DNA of 40,112 nt, from assembly GCF_000426245.1 (NCBI RefSeq), contig NZ_AUEZ01000074.1, positions 1-40,112 on the forward strand. The letters are read 5' to 3'. Under the pieces are notes generated by a model, which worked only from the letters and a program-made list of their open reading frames with translations, made no database searches and was not told where the DNA came from. A program made the translations under genes and the position numbers. Below, one piece after another: positions 1 to 8,580 of the stretch; the stretch's first letter is position 1; each line of letters begins with the position of its first letter. Origin of the DNA: Bradyrhizobium sp. Ai1a-2 (lineage in GTDB: Bacteria > Pseudomonadota > Alphaproteobacteria > Rhizobiales > Xanthobacteraceae).

Positions 1-274
1 CGAAGTCCGGATCATCCGCCAGCGCTTCGAACATACCTAGCCAGACCCCCTTGGCGCTCCACCGGCTGAAACGTCGGAAGACGCTGTTCCATTCGCCGAA
101 CGCTTCGGGCAGATCACGCCACGGCGAACCGGTTCGCACGATCCATAACACGCCCTCGACAAACATCCGGTTGTCGCGGCCTGTCGAACCACGCTGGTCC
201 GGCCGACCGATGATCAAGCCGGAGATACGGTCCCATTGCCTGTCGCTCAGAACGAGCCGATCCGTAACGCCCAA
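1..274 (-). CDS. IS5-family transposase, N-terminal part (truncated by window edge)
   Basis: Reading the minus strand from a TTG at 274 gives an uninterrupted 91-residue frame typical of the N-terminal DUF4096-type domain of IS5/IS427 transposases. Landmarks are LSDRQWDRISGLI near the start, then GRDNRMFVEGVLWIVRTG and SPWRDLPEAFGEWNSVFRRF. No ATG is available before the conserved block, and an AGGAGG ribosome-binding site (280-285) sits five bases before the TTG, which supports it as the start. The protein would bind the element's ends and, with its C-terminal DDE domain outside the window, catalyse transposition. The visible part is intact, so whether the whole element is functional cannot be judged here. 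Confidence 0.8.
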   Translation of the reverse strand, partial: MGVTDRLVLSDRQWDRISGLIIGRPDQRGSTGRDNRMFVEGVLWIVRTGSPWRDLPEAFGEWNSVFRRFSRWSAKGVWLGMFEALADDPDF

Positions 275-328
275 GGCTTCCTCCTAAAAGAAAGCCTTGA
301 ATCACGTTCCATCTGATTTGAGAATCCC
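1..328 (-). mobile_element. IS5-family insertion sequence, upstream end (runs off the window)
   Basis: The left edge carries the 5' part of an IS5-family (IS427-like) element read on the minus strand. The transposase start is near 274. About 50 bases further lies a stretch (304-328) ending in agaatccc that reads outward as GGGATTCT, which is my candidate for the terminal inverted repeat. The other end is outside the window, so neither the terminal repeat nor a target duplication can be confirmed, and the outer boundary may be off by some tens of bases. Confidence 0.55.
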
Positions 329-691
329 AAGAGTCCACACAGCCTAGCTCGGACGCGCAAAAAGCCCAAATCGGCGCCACGCCAAACCGTTCTGGCCGGC
401 GGCGGCGCGTCAAAAAACGCTTGCTCAATCTGAGCTTGCGTCGGAACGACTCAATCTTAGCTTGTAAGCCCGCAATACATATCTTGCAGAATTCGCCACA
501 ACCATGGCGCTAGATCGGACCGCTCGGCTTTTCTCGATGGCTGTTGCGGCCGAGTTACGCAGTGGACAGTAATGCTGACCAATTGCGGAACCTTCGACCG
601 CGCCTTGCTTCGACGAGCGCCGTCCACGAGTCCGGGGTCATCCGTCGGTGGCTACAAACGTCGTGTCGTTCGCCGGGCAAAAACCTTCTCG
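329..691. other. intergenic region, no convincing gene
   Basis: No coding frame with family resemblance was found here. The region lies between the IS end and the 3' end of the hydrolase gene. The one structure I see is a 15-base near-identical direct repeat, ctcaatctgagcttg at 424-438 and ctcaatcttagcttg at 450-464, with start points 26 bases apart. Its role is unknown. Confidence 0.5.
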
Positions 692-1504
692 CTAACGCAG
701 CATCTCGACCTTCGCGACGTGCTCACCGATGAGCCTCGCGACATCCGTCGCATGGGTCGCGGTCATGAAATGACTCGCGCCGGGAACGGTCACCAGCGAC
801 GATCCGGAGACTGCGTCACTCAGCACTTCGGCGACGCGCCGAACAGCTGGATGACCGCGCTCACCTCGCACGAAGAGACTTGGCGTGGTGATGCCCGCAT
901 AGGCAACGAGCGGCACATCGCAAGACCACGCCGACGACCAGTCGAGAAGATTCGTCGGCGTGGTGGCAACGATGTAGTCCCGGGTCCGGGATGGAAGCGC
1001 ATCAAAGCTGCCCTCGCCGCCGTAGAAGTCGATCACGCTCCGGGCTGCCAACCGTTCTCCGTTGCCATAAGAGCGGGCATAGGCGTCGCTCATCGCGCGC
1101 ACCTGTTCATACAGTTCGAGATCGCCGGAGCGGCGAAGCAGACTGAACGGAGTCGCCTCGATCAAGGTCAGGCTTGCGACTTTGGTCCGGTCGCGGAGGG
1201 CGGTCGCCAGACACACGGTGCCACCGTACGAATGCCCCACGAGGTGGACAACGCTGTTGGTGTGCTGGATGACGGCCTCGATGACATCGACCTCCCGTTC
1301 GATCGAAACGTCATCCGGCGTCCGGCGCTCCTCGGTTTCGCCGTAGCCGAGCAAGCTCGTTGTCACCGCGCGATATCCCTCTCCCAACAGGGAGATCACA
1401 TCACGCCACAGCGCTCCCGTACTCCACGAGCCGGGTACGAAAAGAACGGTTGGCCCCGATCCTTGCTCGCGGTAGTCGATCCGTCCAGCAGGATATTCGA
1501 TCAT
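692..1504 (-). CDS. alpha/beta hydrolase
   Basis: A 270-residue soluble alpha/beta-hydrolase-fold protein. The nucleophile elbow GHSYGG places the catalytic serine at about residue 92. The oxyanion-loop region is VPGSWSTG (about 24-30), and the catalytic histidine lies in GASHFM near the C-terminus. The open frame extends 59 codons further upstream, but that extension has no family resemblance. The ATG at 1504 gives the usual start just before the first strand and has a GAGGG-like ribosome-binding site. The gene diverges from the methyltransferase at 1680, with about 175 AT-richer bases between them that probably hold both promoters. The fold covers esterases, haloperoxidases and C-C hydrolases, so the substrate cannot be assigned. 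Confidence 0.85.
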   Translation of the reverse strand: MIEYPAGRIDYREQGSGPTVLFVPGSWSTGALWRDVISLLGEGYRAVTTSLLGYGETEERRTPDDVSIEREVDVIEAVIQHTNSVVHLVGHSYGGTVCLATALRDRTKVASLTLIEATPFSLLRRSGDLELYEQVRAMSDAYARSYGNGERLAARSVIDFYGGEGSFDALPSRTRDYIVATTPTNLLDWSSAWSCDVPLVAYAGITTPSLFVRGERGHPAVRRVAEVLSDAVSGSSLVTVPGASHFMTATHATDVARLIGEHVAKVEMLR

Positions 1505-1679
1505 GGCTGCCCTCGATCGGTACGGTGGACGTGATATAGATCGATAACGATACCACGAGCCGAACGAAAGCCACAGGTCCACAAGCGCCGCTCCCTGTTT
1601 TGCTCGTCGCCATTTGCTGTTTTGATGCCTAATCTGATTGCGAAGATTGGCGTGGCCGCGAGCCATGGAGGCAAGTTTC

Positions 1680-2513
1680 ATGAGCGATGCAACTTCACAG
1701 ACCGTCTATTTCTATAATCGTCACCCCATCTCATGCGAAATCATCCTTGCGAAACTACGCGCAAGCCGTGGCCATCTCGACGGCTTGCGTCCTGAAGAGC
1801 TCTTTCCCCATGACCAAGATCATTATGGCGGCCTCGCCGCTACAGATGAATTGGCGCGAGGAGCGCAGGTCAGCAATGGATCGCGCGTAGCCGATTTCTG
1901 CGCGGGACTTGGTGGCACGGTGCGCTATCTGGCTCACAAATACGGAGCCGACGTCACTGGCATCGAATTGACGCCAGCGCGCGTCTCAGGCGCACAGGAG
2001 TTAACAAGACGCGTTGGCCTTCACGGTACTGCTCGGATTGTCCAGGGCAACGTGATGGACGTGCCGCTTCCTGACGCGAGCATCGACGCTGTCGTCAGCC
2101 AAGAAGCATTTTGCCACGTTCCTGATGTGAAGAGAGCGGTTGCCGAAGCTTTTCGTATTCTGAGGACAGATGGCCGATTGGCATTCACAGATTGGATAGC
2201 CAATCAGCCGCTTGCCGCTGTTGACGCGCAATTAATGTGGGAAGGAATGGCTATCCAGCCTCTTCGGTCGATCCCCGAATATCGCAGTCTGGTCGAAAGC
2301 GCTGGCCTTAGAGTGATTTCGATAAAGGATTTGACGGAAGAATGGGGACCAATTCTGAAGGAACGACTGGCAATGTATCAACTGCTGCGTGAAGAAGCCC
2401 GACAGGCTGGCACCCCAATGGGGCACGATGCATTCCACAACTCCTACATCCGATTTGTTGACCTCATTCAAGAGCGCAAGATGGGCGGCGTCAGGATAGT
2501 GGCCACGAAGTAG
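1680..2513 (+). CDS. class I SAM-dependent methyltransferase
   Basis: A 277-residue protein with a Rossmann-type methyltransferase core. Motif I is VADFCAGLGG (about residues 70-79), the acidic residue after strand 2 is in VTGIEL (E96), and the post-II motif lies in PDASIDAVVSQEAFCHVPD. The N-terminal PHDQDHYGG segment is found in small-molecule N- and C-methyltransferases of the type 11 group. The ATG at 1680 is preferred because GGAGG at 1667-1671 precedes it by eight bases; the frame opens further upstream without support. By eye the gene is less GC-biased than its neighbours and it sits beside an IS end, which hints at acquisition by transfer. The methyl acceptor is unknown. Confidence 0.85.
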   Translation: MSDATSQTVYFYNRHPISCEIILAKLRASRGHLDGLRPEELFPHDQDHYGGLAATDELARGAQVSNGSRVADFCAGLGGTVRYLAHKYGADVTGIELTPARVSGAQELTRRVGLHGTARIVQGNVMDVPLPDASIDAVVSQEAFCHVPDVKRAVAEAFRILRTDGRLAFTDWIANQPLAAVDAQLMWEGMAIQPLRSIPEYRSLVESAGLRVISIKDLTEEWGPILKERLAMYQLLREEARQAGTPMGHDAFHNSYIRFVDLIQERKMGGVRIVATK

Positions 2514-2520
2514 CAAGCGC

Positions 2521-2586
2521 GTGATTGAGGAACGCCGCGCGGTACCGACGCTGCTCGCCCGCGCGGACGAGATGATCGCGCTCTGA
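2521..2586 (+). pseudogene. possible C-terminal remnant of an ABC substrate-binding protein
   Basis: The 21 codons before the TGA at 2584-2586 read VPTLLARADEMIAL at their end. This resembles the usual C-terminus of the PF04392-type ABC substrate-binding proteins (…PPxLLARADEVIE), which are common in Bradyrhizobium. Nothing upstream continues the family, because the methyltransferase gene ends only eight bases before. If real, it is a relic left by deletion or insertion. The match is short and comes from memory of the family. Confidence 0.3.
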
Positions 2587-2603
2587 TTTTATGGATTTTC
2601 GCC

Positions 2604-5600
2604 TTAGCTCAATTGCTGCAGCAACTCATCCGCCTGTCGCAGATCGGCCGATGTTTCGGCAGAGGCGAATTTCGCGCGCGCTGATGCGAGCACGTCTCGT
2701 GCGGCGGTCAGGCTGCGCCGGCCATTGTTTCTGCTGATGAGGAGGCGCGCCAGGTCGATTGCGGTGCGCAATTCCCAGCCGGCGGCTTCGAGTTTCTTCG
2801 CATAGGCCAGCGAGCGCCTGAACAGGCGGATGGCGGTGGCGTCGTCGCGATGCGGCTCGGCGCACAGCAGCGAGCCGTGGATCCGGTAGATCTCGGGGGC
2901 CAGCCAGCGTTCGCCGGTCTGCTTGATCACGGACTCGGCAGACGTCACCAGCGCAAGCGCCCTGTCCTTCTGCCCGATCCTGCCGAACTCCGTGGCCAGC
3001 AGGGCCTTATAGAGCGGGATCTGAATGCATCGATTCTCGGCTGGCAGTCTGCCGATCAGGCTGTTCAACTTCTCAAGCACGACGGGCGCTGGACCTCGCG
3101 CTGCCAGCGCCGAGGTCGCCCATAACGGACCGATGACCTGGTACATCGGATAACCGTAGTCCCCGGCGACCTTCATACCGTGTTCGACGCAGGCCAGATT
3201 GGATGCAAGGTCTCCTTCATACCAGTGGTCGCCGACGCCAAGGATGTGGGCGAGCGCGATCATAAAGGGATGGCCGATCTCGTTGGCAAGCCGCCTTGCG
3301 GATTCACAGCACTCCCTGGCCCGATTGGGCCGGCCGAGCAGCCATTCGATGTGTCCGGAATAGACGAGCGCAACGACCAGGGGATCGTGCTGATAGGTCT
3401 GAACCAGCTTGCCGTGCTCACGCGGATTGTAGCGCGCCTCAATCGCGACCGCCAATTCGTGTGCTTCCTTCAGACGGCCGGTGAAGAAATTGACGATCAG
3501 CGCCGCGGTCGACGCCATCAGGATGGCCTCACCGTCGCCCCACTCCTCGGCTCGCCGGATGAAATCCCGCGAATGCTCGAGCACCTTGGTGAGTTCGCAA
3601 TTGACCAGCTTGGCCACCGCAACACCCCAAAGGACGGCGGTCTTCTCGCGGATCGTGCCATAGCTGCCGGACAGCTTCAGCGCCCGGTGATAGGGCTCGT
3701 AGACGTTCGGATCGGACCACCCGGCAATGGCCGTGTATGCCATCGCAAGGTTGGACTGCAGCGCGATTTCGGCCTCGTAGCGGCGCGACGAAGCGGGCAG
3801 CTTCGACAACAGAGAGAGGCCCTCGCGCAGATGCGCCACCGCCTCCTTGGTGGCCGATCGGCTGAGCGCCGACTTGCCCGCCTGCAGCCAGGCATCGATG
3901 GCTTCCGGAATGCTTTCGGCCTGCGCGTAATGATAGCCCAGGACGGCGGGATCGCTGCTCTCGCCGATGTCGGCCTGCTGACGCAGCCAGGATGCTGCGC
4001 GCGCATGCAGCTTGCGCCGATCCTCCTTCAGCAGCGAGGAGTAGGCCGCCTCCTGGATCATCGCGTGCCTGAAGGCGTACAGCGTGCCTTCCTGTTCGCT
4101 GATGCGATACACGATCCCGGCCCGCTCCAGAGCCTCAAGTGCTGATAACAGCGACTCGTCCTGGTCCGGAAGCAGGCTGAACATGCTCCGATAGTCGAAC
4201 TGCCGTCCGAACACGGAGGCGACCTGGGCGACGCGCTTGGCGGTGCCCAACCGGTCAAGACGCTCCATCAGGGAATCGTGGACACTTGCCGGCACCAGCG
4301 GCCCGGGCAATTTGCCGTGGTCGGTGGCGCTCTCGATTGCCCCGGAATCCACCATCGCCCGCGTGAACTCCTCGATGAAGAGCGGCACGCCGTCGGTTCT
4401 CTCGACGATCTGGTTTGTGATCCGCGGAAGAACCTCGATGCCGGCAACGGCGGCCACCATTCGCTCGCATTCGGCCGCGGCCAGTTTTTGCAGAGCGATG
4501 CGCTTGACGCTCGGACCCGACAGCCAGCCGGCCTCGTAGTCGTCGCGATGCGTGACCAGATACAGGACGCGCTCGCGCGCGCAGCGAGCGATCACCCGCG
4601 AAAGGAGGTCGACGCTCGTCGGATCGATCCACTGGACATCCTCGACGATGAACAGGACCGGCTTCCTTCGCGACGCCGCAACCAGAACCTCGATTATCAC
4701 CTGGAAGGCACGCGCACGCTCGGAAGGAGAACGGAGATCGGCAGGCTCGTATCCTTCGCACATCGGGATCGACAGCAGCGACCCGTAATAGGGAAGCGCC
4801 TGCCCGACATCGAAACCGGCTCTCCCCAGCAGATGACGCAATTTTGCCAGCGACAGCCGCGGGTCGTCGCTTTCGTGGATGCCGGTCGCGCGCTTCAGTC
4901 GCTCGATTTCCGGTGCAAGCGGCGTGTTGACGTGAAACGGCGAGCACTGGACCGAGAGAACATCAACCACAGACCGATCAAGCGAGCTTCGAAACTCGCG
5001 GATCAGGCGCGACTTGCCGATGCCCGGTTCGCCGGAGATGACGCCGACGCGTCCCGCTCCGCCGAGGCTCTGCTCCCACAACTCGACCAGCAGTGCGCGT
5101 TCATCGTATCGATTGATCATCGGCGGCAGCGGCAAGGTTCGCGCGCGGTCGAACCGGCTTTCGCCCGGCGAAACGCCGTTCACGCGCCAAGCCTCGGCCG
5201 GCTCCTCGACGCCCTTCAGCCGGCGCTTGCCGAGCGGCTCGCAATCGAACATGCCGCGGATCAACTCATAGGTCCCCGAACCGATGACCACCGCATTCTC
5301 GCCGGCGAGACCTTGAAGGCGGGCCGCGACATGCACCGAGCTGCCGAACACTTCCCGCCGCTCGGAGGGCTCGCCCGGCACACTTCCCACGACCACCGGA
5401 CCGGTGTTGACCCCGATCCTCACCCGCAGCCGGAGGAAGCTGCCGTCCGACATCTGGAATTCCCGCTCCTTGATGGCGGCCGTGATGGCGAGCGAGGCGC
5501 GCACCGCGCGCTCGGGATCGTTTTCGTGCGCCTGCGGCACGCCGAAATAGGCCAGCAGTCCGTCGCCGATCATTCTGGCGATGTGACCGCCATAGCGGCA

Positions 5601-5813
5601 AATCTGCTCGTTGCAGAGATCGCGATAGGTCCGGATGACCGCGAAGAACTCCTCGGGATCGATCCGCTCGCTCAGCGGCGTCGAGCCGATGAGATCGACA
5701 AACACGACAGTAAGCTGTCGGCGCTCAGCCTGCAGCCCTGCCATCTCCGCGTTTGGCAGCGCCGCAATCAGCCGAGGTCCATCAAATCGATCCGCTTTAG
5801 TCTGCCCGCTCAA
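2604..5813 (-). CDS. class III adenylate/guanylate cyclase with STAND-type ATPase and helical repeats
   Basis: A 1069-residue multidomain protein. Residues about 30-215 are a class III cyclase domain with both metal-binding aspartates (VFVDLIGST, D40; MIGDGLLAYFG, D84). Residues about 235-560 form an AAA/STAND ATPase with Walker A GEPGIGKS (261-268) and a Walker B-like LFIVEDVQWID. The remainder is alpha-helical TPR-like repeat. In the motif that normally reads VNxAAR the transition-state asparagine is histidine (SVHVAARL, H161), while the arginine (R165) is kept, so activity is uncertain. The frame begins at a TTG whose last two bases form part of the TGA stop of the upstream catalase-like gene, implying translational coupling. 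An ATG at codon 24 is an alternative start. The likely role is a sensor or regulator for the peroxidase operon (inference). Confidence 0.88.
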   Translation of the reverse strand: MSGQTKADRFDGPRLIAALPNAEMAGLQAERRQLTVVFVDLIGSTPLSERIDPEEFFAVIRTYRDLCNEQICRYGGHIARMIGDGLLAYFGVPQAHENDPERAVRASLAITAAIKEREFQMSDGSFLRLRVRIGVNTGPVVVGSVPGEPSERREVFGSSVHVAARLQGLAGENAVVIGSGTYELIRGMFDCEPLGKRRLKGVEEPAEAWRVNGVSPGESRFDRARTLPLPPMINRYDERALLVELWEQSLGGAGRVGVISGEPGIGKSRLIREFRSSLDRSVVDVLSVQCSPFHVNTPLAPEIERLKRATGIHESDDPRLSLAKLRHLLGRAGFDVGQALPYYGSLLSIPMCEGYEPADLRSPSERARAFQVIIEVLVAASRRKPVLFIVEDVQWIDPTSVDLLSRVIARCARERVLYLVTHRDDYEAGWLSGPSVKRIALQKLAAAECERMVAAVAGIEVLPRITNQIVERTDGVPLFIEEFTRAMVDSGAIESATDHGKLPGPLVPASVHDSLMERLDRLGTAKRVAQVASVFGRQFDYRSMFSLLPDQDESLLSALEALERAGIVYRISEQEGTLYAFRHAMIQEAAYSSLLKEDRRKLHARAASWLRQQADIGESSDPAVLGYHYAQAESIPEAIDAWLQAGKSALSRSATKEAVAHLREGLSLLSKLPASSRRYEAEIALQSNLAMAYTAIAGWSDPNVYEPYHRALKLSGSYGTIREKTAVLWGVAVAKLVNCELTKVLEHSRDFIRRAEEWGDGEAILMASTAALIVNFFTGRLKEAHELAVAIEARYNPREHGKLVQTYQHDPLVVALVYSGHIEWLLGRPNRARECCESARRLANEIGHPFMIALAHILGVGDHWYEGDLASNLACVEHGMKVAGDYGYPMYQVIGPLWATSALAARGPAPVVLEKLNSLIGRLPAENRCIQIPLYKALLATEFGRIGQKDRALALVTSAESVIKQTGERWLAPEIYRIHGSLLCAEPHRDDATAIRLFRRSLAYAKKLEAAGWELRTAIDLARLLISRNNGRRSLTAARDVLASARAKFASAETSADLRQADELLQQLS

Positions 5814-7132
5814 GGTCCGACCATGTTGAGCTTCCGCCTTACCTGGAGGGACGCCAGGTACACGGCAAGCCGCATCCGATTGATGCTACCGAGAGGCCGA
5901 TGCTGCTGCAAGCAATTCCACGGGTTGAACATCATGCGTTCGCCGTCGAAAACCCGATCAGGCGTCAGGAAATTCTGCCTTGGAATCCTGATCTGTCCGA
6001 TCGACACGGTGCGGTCCAGCGGGCGGGTCCATTGAAGAAGCGCATCCTCGGCGTCCTCCGGTCCAGCCGAATTCCGCACGTGCACCGAGAAATCGAACAC
6101 GACGTCATCTCCAGGTGGAGACGGGGTGAGATCGCGCAGCATCGCATCCTGGAGAAACTTCTCCGACAGCGATCCGAAAAGGAGACTCCACCACGACGGG
6201 GCGTCATCCTGACGCTGCACCGGACCGACGACATAGCGCACGACATGATCCTCGCCCAGCAAATAGGGCGACATGCTGTGATAGGTCGCAGTGAGCGGAT
6301 TGCCGATCCTGACCAGAGCGGTGCGAACGAACGTGTAGAACTGGCGGTGATTGCGAATGGCAAACACGATCCATTTGAGGAGCCGGTTGGACTTTTCGCG
6401 CCGGGTCCCGCTCGGCGCCGCAACGGCTTCCATCAACTCGGAATAATCGACCACATTCTTGCAGAAGAACACCGGGAAGCTGCTCAGCAGGAAATCGTGC
6501 TCGCCGGCCGGCGTTCTGCCGGGCTCGAGACCACCCAGAATGGAGTCGCCCGCGACATCGCGGAGCTTGATGGACATGCCGCGGCCATCGGGCTTGCGGT
6601 CGCTCTGTGGCTGGCCCTGTCCGTTGGAGAACCGGACAATCGTCGGGTAGCGGGCGCCCGGTCGAAACAGCGGTGTCGAGAACTCTGCCGGAAGATCGTC
6701 GCGGACGATGAACTCCGCATCGACGCAACCATGGGCCTTGGCGTGCTGGTCGCGCATCGCACAGGCGGAAGGGTCCGACGCCTTCATGTCGCAGTAGTTC
6801 TTGATGACCAGGTTTGCGGCAATACGCGCCATGTTGGCGATGAGGGTTGCCTCGCCCGGCACGGCGCGCTCGAATTTCGTCAGCGGCATCGGCCGGTCCT
6901 GCAGCTCCAGCGCCTTCGTGAGCTCTTCGTATCTTGTCGGCGTCGCCTCTGAAGTCCGCGCCGGCGCGGCAGCGGGTTGCGCGATGCTGCGGGCCATTTG
7001 CCAGAACCGCTGGACGTCCCCAAACACGCGGAACGACCGAACGATCGAATCTTCGCGCGCCGCTTGCGCGAAAGAAACCGCCCCGCTTCGACGGCGGCCG
7101 CGCAGCCATCGTTGGATCGTGTCCCGATTCAT
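5810..7132 (-). CDS. catalase-family haem protein
   Basis: A 440-residue catalase-fold protein. The segment DQHAKAHGCVDAEFIV matches the catalase distal-histidine strand (H130). VRFSNGQG (about 166-173) and PDGRGMSIKL follow as in catalases, and RLAVY near the C-terminus supplies the proximal Arg-Tyr haem ligand pair (R421, Y425). The position equivalent to the distal asparagine (N before TP in classical catalases) is serine: LLSSFPVFF, S218. It may therefore be a peroxidase or fatty-hydroperoxide enzyme rather than a true catalase. There is no signal peptide and it is likely cytosolic. Its ATG overlaps the DyP stop by four bases (ATGA), and its own stop overlaps the cyclase start, so the three genes are one transcription and translation unit. 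Confidence 0.85.
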   Translation of the reverse strand: MNRDTIQRWLRGRRRSGAVSFAQAAREDSIVRSFRVFGDVQRFWQMARSIAQPAAAPARTSEATPTRYEELTKALELQDRPMPLTKFERAVPGEATLIANMARIAANLVIKNYCDMKASDPSACAMRDQHAKAHGCVDAEFIVRDDLPAEFSTPLFRPGARYPTIVRFSNGQGQPQSDRKPDGRGMSIKLRDVAGDSILGGLEPGRTPAGEHDFLLSSFPVFFCKNVVDYSELMEAVAAPSGTRREKSNRLLKWIVFAIRNHRQFYTFVRTALVRIGNPLTATYHSMSPYLLGEDHVVRYVVGPVQRQDDAPSWWSLLFGSLSEKFLQDAMLRDLTPSPPGDDVVFDFSVHVRNSAGPEDAEDALLQWTRPLDRTVSIGQIRIPRQNFLTPDRVFDGERMMFNPWNCLQQHRPLGSINRMRLAVYLASLQVRRKLNMVGP

Positions 7133-8550
7133 GCGACGTCAACCCGGCCGGACGCCAGCAGACCGAGCGCGGCGAGGCTCGGAACGAAGAAATAGTCGCC
7201 GCCCTTGGTCGTCACGAAACGCGGGATGTCAAAGCATATGAACGGGCGTCGCCCGCTGGCTTCGTCGCCCGGGATCATCATTTGCGCGCTTCCACGACCG
7301 CCGATGGTTGGACGATTACCGGCGATCGGGTCGGTGTCGTTGCCCTGCTCGAAATCGTCGCCGAAATTCATCCATTTCTGCTGCACGAACTCGAACTGGT
7401 CGAATCCGGAATTGAGCCCAATGAAAATGATGCCGCGCTTTTCCTGGCTCGCCGCTTCCTTCTCCTGGCCCGGTGGCAAGTATTTTCCATAGGCGATGCC
7501 GCGCCGGATCAAGCGGTGCCGGCTCATCGTCTTGCCGCCGAAGCCAAACGCGTCGCGCGGGTTGGCGCGCCGCACATGCGCGCCAAGCGGACACCGTGCG
7601 CCTGCGGGATCGCCGGCATAGCCGAATGTATTGCGCGTATCGCTACCGGGTCGGTCAGGATATTCGACCAGCGAGGATCCATCCTGCCATCGCCCCATCA
7701 TCTTGGCGGCGAGAAATTTCTGCGGGCTGACGCCATCCGGCAGACCACCGGGAATGGCTCGAACAAATGCGTCCGCCTGAGCATCAAGATAGCGACGGAA
7801 ACGAACGACATCCTGCTCCAATTTGCGGAACACAAGATAAGTCGCATCGTGCGCGAGAAGATGCGGCAGCGGCATGGGCGCCAGTTCACCGCCCTCACCC
7901 GGGTGGCCGAGAAGAAACTCCCCAAGCGGAATCTTGCGAAATCGCCCTTCCTCATCAGGATTGCCAACGTCCTGACGGTCCCTGCCACTGTCGTCCGGCA
8001 CGCCCTCGATCGCGGGATTGCTCAAGCCGTCGAGGAAGCCGAAGTGCTCCTTGCGGGTCTGTTCGCCGTTGATTTGCAGCAGCCCCGCCGGCTGACTGTA
8101 CTTCAATTCCTGCACGCCAATCGGCAGCAGATCCCTGAGCCGTTGACAGTGCGCTTCCAGAGCGACGTCTGTGCGGCCGTAGATCGAGATCAGCATATGA
8201 ACGCGATGCGTCTTCCAGGGATCCTCCCAGTTCTCCGGTGAACTTTCGTCGATGTCACCGAGCTCGTTCGCACGACGTTTCATGCCCTCCTGAAACTCAC
8301 AAGGAAACGTGGCGAGACTTTCCGTAGGCAGGCCAAGGGCGCGGAGGCCTTCAAAGGTGAAGGCGATATTGAGGGTGGCGTCCGGCTTTGCGCGCCACAG
8401 TGCCGGCGTGATCGCGCCGGTCTGGAGAAGGCGCAAGATGAACGCCCTGGCATCGTCGGCGTTCTGGATCTCGAAGAACAAGAACTCCGCGCGCGGAAAC
8501 GACGCGTAGCCGCGAAGAATATTGCCTTGAATATTGGTAAGGTTGAGCAT
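7129..8550 (-). CDS. DyP-type haem peroxidase
   Basis: A 473-residue dye-decolourising peroxidase. It carries the diagnostic GxxDG motif (GFLDG, 171-175, with the distal aspartate D174) and the proximal-histidine motif GAHVRRANPRD (H325). The N-terminal ILRGYASFPRAEFLFFEI strand fits the ferredoxin-like fold of the family. No Tat or Sec signal is present, so unlike EfeB/TyrA-type exported DyPs it should act in the cytosol or be packaged. No encapsulin gene is visible nearby. The length is at the long end for the family, consistent with the larger C/D-type enzymes. The ATG at 8550 has AGGGG about eight bases upstream. The gene is the third in the minus-strand operon and overlaps the catalase-like gene. 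Confidence 0.9.
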   Translation of the reverse strand: MLNLTNIQGNILRGYASFPRAEFLFFEIQNADDARAFILRLLQTGAITPALWRAKPDATLNIAFTFEGLRALGLPTESLATFPCEFQEGMKRRANELGDIDESSPENWEDPWKTHRVHMLISIYGRTDVALEAHCQRLRDLLPIGVQELKYSQPAGLLQINGEQTRKEHFGFLDGLSNPAIEGVPDDSGRDRQDVGNPDEEGRFRKIPLGEFLLGHPGEGGELAPMPLPHLLAHDATYLVFRKLEQDVVRFRRYLDAQADAFVRAIPGGLPDGVSPQKFLAAKMMGRWQDGSSLVEYPDRPGSDTRNTFGYAGDPAGARCPLGAHVRRANPRDAFGFGGKTMSRHRLIRRGIAYGKYLPPGQEKEAASQEKRGIIFIGLNSGFDQFEFVQQKWMNFGDDFEQGNDTDPIAGNRPTIGGRGSAQMMIPGDEASGRRPFICFDIPRFVTTKGGDYFFVPSLAALGLLASGRVDVA

Positions 8551-8580
8551 CGCCAGACCCCTGCTCTGATCGTTGCGTAC

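Noticed and set aside
572..1534. Long plus-strand open frame of 320 codons opposite the first hydrolase gene
   Set aside because: It lies antisense to a hydrolase with a full catalytic motif set and has the Arg/His-rich composition typical of a shadow frame in high-GC DNA.
4278..6035. Plus-strand open frame of 585 codons opposite the cyclase gene
   Set aside because: Antisense to clear cyclase, Walker and repeat motifs; no domain is recognisable and the composition is that of a shadow frame.
7129..8550. Encapsulin-type cargo system around the DyP peroxidase
   Set aside because: No encapsulin shell gene is visible on either side, and I see no clear cargo-loading peptide at the DyP C-terminus.
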